A DNA stretch of 64,000 nt, taken from positions 24,734 to 88,733 of the forward strand of contig JAUZSE010000001.1 in NCBI GenBank assembly GCA_030949725.1, given 5' to 3'. This document shows positions 60,601 to 64,000 of the stretch, piece by piece. How positions within the stretch are numbered: position 1 is the stretch's first letter; the number at the start of each line of letters is the position of its first letter. The position numbers and the translations under genes were made by a program. A model generated the notes under the pieces. The model saw only the letters and a list, made by a program, of their open reading frames with translations. It was not told the origin of the DNA and ran no database searches. The stretch comes from Sulfurovum sp. (GTDB lineage: Bacteria; Campylobacterota; Campylobacteria; Campylobacterales; Sulfurovaceae).

Positions 60601-63361
60601 AGTATTCCTAAAAATAAGTTGGTAGTTGTGACGGGTATATCTGGTTCGGGTAAATCAACCTTGGCTTTTTCTACACTTTATGCAGAGGGGCAAAGACGTT
60701 ATATAGAGTCTCTTTCTTCTTATGCTAGACAGTTTTTAGGACGTGTGGGTAAGCCTGATGTAGATAAGATAGAAGGCTTGACTCCTGCTATAGCTATAGA
60801 TCAAAAAACCACGTCTAAAAATCCACGTTCTACAGTGGGTACGATCACAGAAATTTATGATTATTTACGATTACTTTTTTCACGTGTAGGGGAACAACAT
60901 TGTCATGAGTGTGGAAAACCTATCTCTTCTATGTCAGCTTCAGATATCATTGAAGAAGTGTTAAAGCTACCTAATGGAGCAAAACTTATCATCATAAGCA
61001 TCACTGGTCAAAGAAAAAAAGGTTCTTTTGCAGATATGTTGGAGTCTCTACGTCATAAAGGGTACATCCGAGCTATGATAGACGGGGTTATGGTACGTCT
61101 TGATGATGAGATAGAACTTTCAAAAACAAAAAACATACGATTAAAGTCGTGGTTGATAGAGTAGTGGTTAAAGAAGAGAGCCGTGACCGCATAGGGCAGG
61201 ATGTTGAAAAAGCACTCAAAGAGTCGTATGGTGAACTAGAGATTGAAGTACTGAACTTTGAAGAGGTTGACTTTGAGAGACAGCATATGCACTACTCAGA
61301 GCATTTGGCTTGTTTTGATTGTAAGTTGAGTTTTGAGCCTTTAGAACCTGTTAGTTTTTCTTTTAATTCGCCCAAAGGTGCTTGCCCTGCTTGTGATGGT
61401 CTTGGGATACGTTATGCCATTGACCTTAAAAAGGTGATCGACTCTGCACTGTGCATTGAAAAGGGTGCTGTAAGAGTGATGTATGGTTTTAACAAGAGTT
61501 ATTATACGAAGTTTTTGAATGCTTTTTGTGAACAAAATGATATAAATGTCAAAACACCTTACGGAGAACTAGAATCTCATCAGCAAAAAGCCATACTCTA
61601 TGGTAACGGTGGTTCTGTAGATTTTACATGGAAACGTCATAATCTCAAACGAGAATGGCCAGGCGTTGTAAAGTTTGCACATGATATGTTCAAAGATGAA
61701 AAAGACCTTTCAGAATATATGACAGAAAAAGTCTGTGACAAATGTGATGGACATAGACTTAGACCACGTTCCTTAGCCGTCAAAATTGAAGGCAAGAATA
61801 TCGCAGATATTATCTCCATGCCTATAGAAAAATCGTATGCATATTTTGCAGATGAAAATACTTTTTCTCACCTTTCTGATCAGCAAAAAATGATAGCCCA
61901 ATCCATACTTAAAGAGCTGTATGAAAGACTATACTTTTTGTTTGATGTAGGATTGGGGTACATCACTTTAAATCGTGATGCAAGAAGTATTTCGGAGGAG
62001 AAGCACAGCGTATACGCATCGCTTCTCAGATAGGTTCTGGGTCTTACTGGTGTGATGTATGTATTGGATGAGCCAAGTATAGGCTTGCATGAGCGAGACA
62101 CGTTGAAACTCATACGTACACTCAATTCCTTGCGTGACAAAGGGAATTCGGTCATCGTTGTAGAACATGATAAAGAAACCATTCTTGCAGCAGACTACAT
62201 CATAGATATAGGTCCTGGAGCAGGGGAGTTTGGTGGTGAAGTGGTCTTTGCTGGTGATGCGAAGAAACTTGCAAAAGCCAAAACTTTAACGGCAGATTAT
62301 ATGTATGGAAGAAAAGATATTATTTATACGCATGATAATCCTCAAGAAGAGTGGATTGAGATCAAAAATGTGACACTCAATAACATAGAAAAGCTTGATG
62401 CTAAAATACCTCTCAAAAACTTTGTATGTATCACGGGAGTAAGTGGGAGTGGTAAGTCATCACTTATCTTACAGACACTTTTACCTGTGGCTAGAGAACT
62501 GCTGAACCATGCTAAAAAAGTAAATAAGGTAGATGGTGTAGAAATCAATGGACTTGAAAAACTAGATAAAGTCATCTATCTGGATCAAAGTCCTATAGGA
62601 AGGACACCTCGTTCAAATCCTGCAACCTATACGGGTATGATGGATGAGATACGTAAACTTTTTGCACAAACAAAAGAAGCTGAACTTAGAGGATACAAAA
62701 TAGGACGTTTTTCTTTTAATGTAAAAGGCGGACGCTGTGAGAAGTGTCAGGGAGATGGACAGATAAAGATAGAAATGCACTTTTTACCTGACGTGCTGGT
62801 AAGTTGTGATGTCTGTAATGGTGCAAGATACAATGCCCAAACACTTGAAGTACGCTACAAAGGTAAATCTATAGCAGATGTATTGGGCATGTCTGTGGGG
62901 GAAGCACTAGAGTTTTTCAAGGCTATTCCTATGATTGCGGTGAAACTCAAAACCTTGACAGATGTGGGACTAGATTATATCAATTTAGGACAAAATGCAA
63001 CCACACTTTCAGGGGTGAAGCACAGCGTATTAAACTGAGTAAAGAACTAAGCCGAAAAGATACGGGTAATACACTTTATATTTTAGATGAACCAACTACA
63101 GGACTTCATTTTGCAGATGTTGACAGACTTACGGGCGTTTTACATCACTTGGTAGAACTAGGTAATTCTGTAGTCGTGATAGAGCATAATCTTGATATGG
63201 TTAAAAATGCAGATTACATCATAGATATGGGACCAGAAGGTGGAAATAAAGGTGGCATTATCATTGCTACGGGAAGTCCAGAAAAATTAGCAAGTGAATA
63301 TAAAGATACAGGTTCTTACACGGGAGAGTATTTGGCTAAGGAGTTTACTAAGGTCGTTTAA
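60532..63361 (+). CDS. uvrA: Excinuclease ABC subunit A (four frame breaks)
   Basis: About 943 residues; TTG start at 60532. The damage-recognition ATPase of nucleotide excision repair. ATPase [19 protein letters not shown], then [10 protein letters not shown] zinc finger; KSFEPLEP region; [18 protein letters not shown]; signature and Walker [18 protein letters not shown]. ATPase [56 protein letters not shown] and a final [17 protein letters not shown]. Breaks lie at 61128-61133 (A6, seven expected), 61994-61995 (GG for GGG), 62039-62041 (GGG for GG) and 63012-63015 (G4 for G5); all restore the LSGGEAQR signatures. Most likely intact in the cell. Confidence 0.9.
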
Positions 63362-63746
63362 ATTGTTTTCTTGAAGTTGATTTTCTACTTTGATTTGCAA
63401 AACTTATGGCCATCTTGACAATAAAAAGCATGATGATTGCTGCTATGATTTCATATCCTATCGTCCATGTTAAAAGAAAAGAAGATTGATCATTAAGTGA
63501 TACAAATAATTTTATATCTCCTTCTGCGATATAAAAGAAAAGAAAGAAAAGCCCAGTAATATAAGGAAGTAAAATAAAATAAACAGTGATAAATATTTTC
63601 TCAAAACCTTCAGGAAAAAAGAGGGGTGTTTGTGCAAGGTCAACATTTTGTTGTCCAAACTTTCCTGGTGCTTCTGTCTTGGTATTTCTAAGTCTTGTCT
63701 TTGTTGATGCAACTGTTCTTTTATTTGAAACTTGTGTCGTCGCCAT
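63348..63746 (-). CDS. Small membrane protein, unknown family
   Basis: 132 residues with a basic Thr/Arg/Lys-rich front ([18 protein letters not shown]) and two hydrophobic segments ([39 protein letters not shown]). Its C-terminus overlaps the convergent uvrA end by 14 bases. No family recognised. A paralogue lies upstream at 63829-64000, so this is a small tandem family. Confidence 0.6.
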   Translation of the reverse strand: MATTQVSNKRTVASTKTRLRNTKTEAPGKFGQQNVDLAQTPLFFPEGFEKIFITVYFILLPYITGLFFLFFYIAEGDIKLFVSLNDQSSFLLTWTIGYEIIAAIIMLFIVKMAISFANQSRKSTSRKQFKRP

Positions 63747-63828
63747 TTTAATCCCTCATTATAATTTAGGATTATAACATCATATTTGTTAATACGAAAT
63801 TAATTTGATGATACACCTTTGAAAGCAT

Positions 63829-64000
63829 TTAAGACATTTTGATAATAAAAAATAGGATGATTGCTGCGATAACTTCATATCCTATAGCCCATGTTAAAAG
63901 GAAAGAAGACTGATCATTGAGCGATAAAAATACATCTACGTTTCCTCCGAAATATAAAGAAAAAGAAAGAAAAGTCCTGCGATGTAAGGCAGTGAAATAA
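63829..64000 (-). CDS. Paralogue of the small membrane protein (partial, frameshifted)
   Basis: The C-terminal part only; the start lies beyond the window. It reads LPYIAGLFFLFLY then [20 protein letters not shown] and IGYEVIAAIILFFIIKMS, closely matching the neighbouring gene. A frame change near 63955-63970 at T/A runs fits the same error type seen elsewhere. Confidence 0.55.
   Translation of the reverse strand, partial: YFTALHRRTFLSFSLYFGGNVDVFLSLNDQSSFLLTWAIGYEVIAAIILFFIIKMS

Noticed and set aside
61128..63015. uvrA as several separate small genes
   Set aside because: All pieces fall in order within one UvrA and single-base corrections join them at conserved signature motifs.

Overview
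The window reads as a Campylobacterota (epsilonproteobacterial) chromosome, most like a Sulfurovum/Sulfurimonas-type sulfur oxidiser. The DNA is AT-rich. Typical lineage features are a cbpA-hspR pair, an extended TrmB, a group III truncated haemoglobin, an OprD-like porin beside a pentahaem cytochrome c, and tight operons with ATGA/GTGA overlaps. No rRNA, tRNA or CRISPR array was seen.

Layout. 1-1.6 kb: RND efflux adaptor (partial) and TolC-type channel. 1.7-3.9 kb: DUF4395, Rrf2 regulator and MetY. 3.9-8.7 kb: sppA facing purL-purH. 8.7-16.1 kb: CAP lipoprotein, SpoU methylase, tex, rhodanese, cbpA-hspR and a GGDEF-EAL protein. 16.1-26.2 kb: accessory island with two copies of an IS4-superfamily element, one ISAs1 copy, mltB, a CitE-like lyase, a PIF1-like helicase, and a two-gene AAA-ATPase plus PLD-like cassette. 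26.2-39.2 kb: long same-strand housekeeping run (rluD-like, FnIII lipoprotein, trmB, ftsE, ftsX, EnvC-like, pyrH, rpoZ, spoT, tyrS, nitronate monooxygenase-like, two amidases). 39.3-44.8 kb: ppa, ytfJ-like, DTW, MFS, arsI/cadI-like, thiD-tenA, truncated globin. 45-46.9 kb: intact ISAs1 copy inside a transposase relic. 47-50.9 kb: porin, pentahaem cytochrome, small secreted peptide, TSUP permease. 51-60.5 kb: a 9.5-kb island between the TSUP gene and uvrA. 60.5-64 kb: uvrA and two small membrane-protein paralogues.

Two things dominate interpretation. First, many conserved genes (purH, uvrA, sppA, arsI) and nearly all transposases are broken by single-base changes in short homopolymers. The two copies of one IS carry opposite errors at the same runs, so most of these lesions look like sequencing or assembly artefacts. 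Second, the 51-60.5 kb island holds a real mosaic. A large secreted protein is split by an IS5-type element and by an IS4-type element that itself carries an ISAzo13-type element, and part of it is tandemly duplicated. After mental repair it reads as signal peptide, many DUF4116 repeats, then SoxY-like and SoxZ-like domains, an architecture I do not recognise as described. Next to it, two toxin-antitoxin pairs alternate with three copies of a miniature element derived from a REP-associated (HUH) transposase.

Functional links: FtsE/FtsX/EnvC-like and the two amidases form a cell-separation module. HspR probably controls the cbpA operon through a HAIR-like operator lying on its promoter. TenA and ThiD form a thiamine salvage pair. 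MetY with a cysteine-free Rrf2 regulator suggests sulfur-responsive control.
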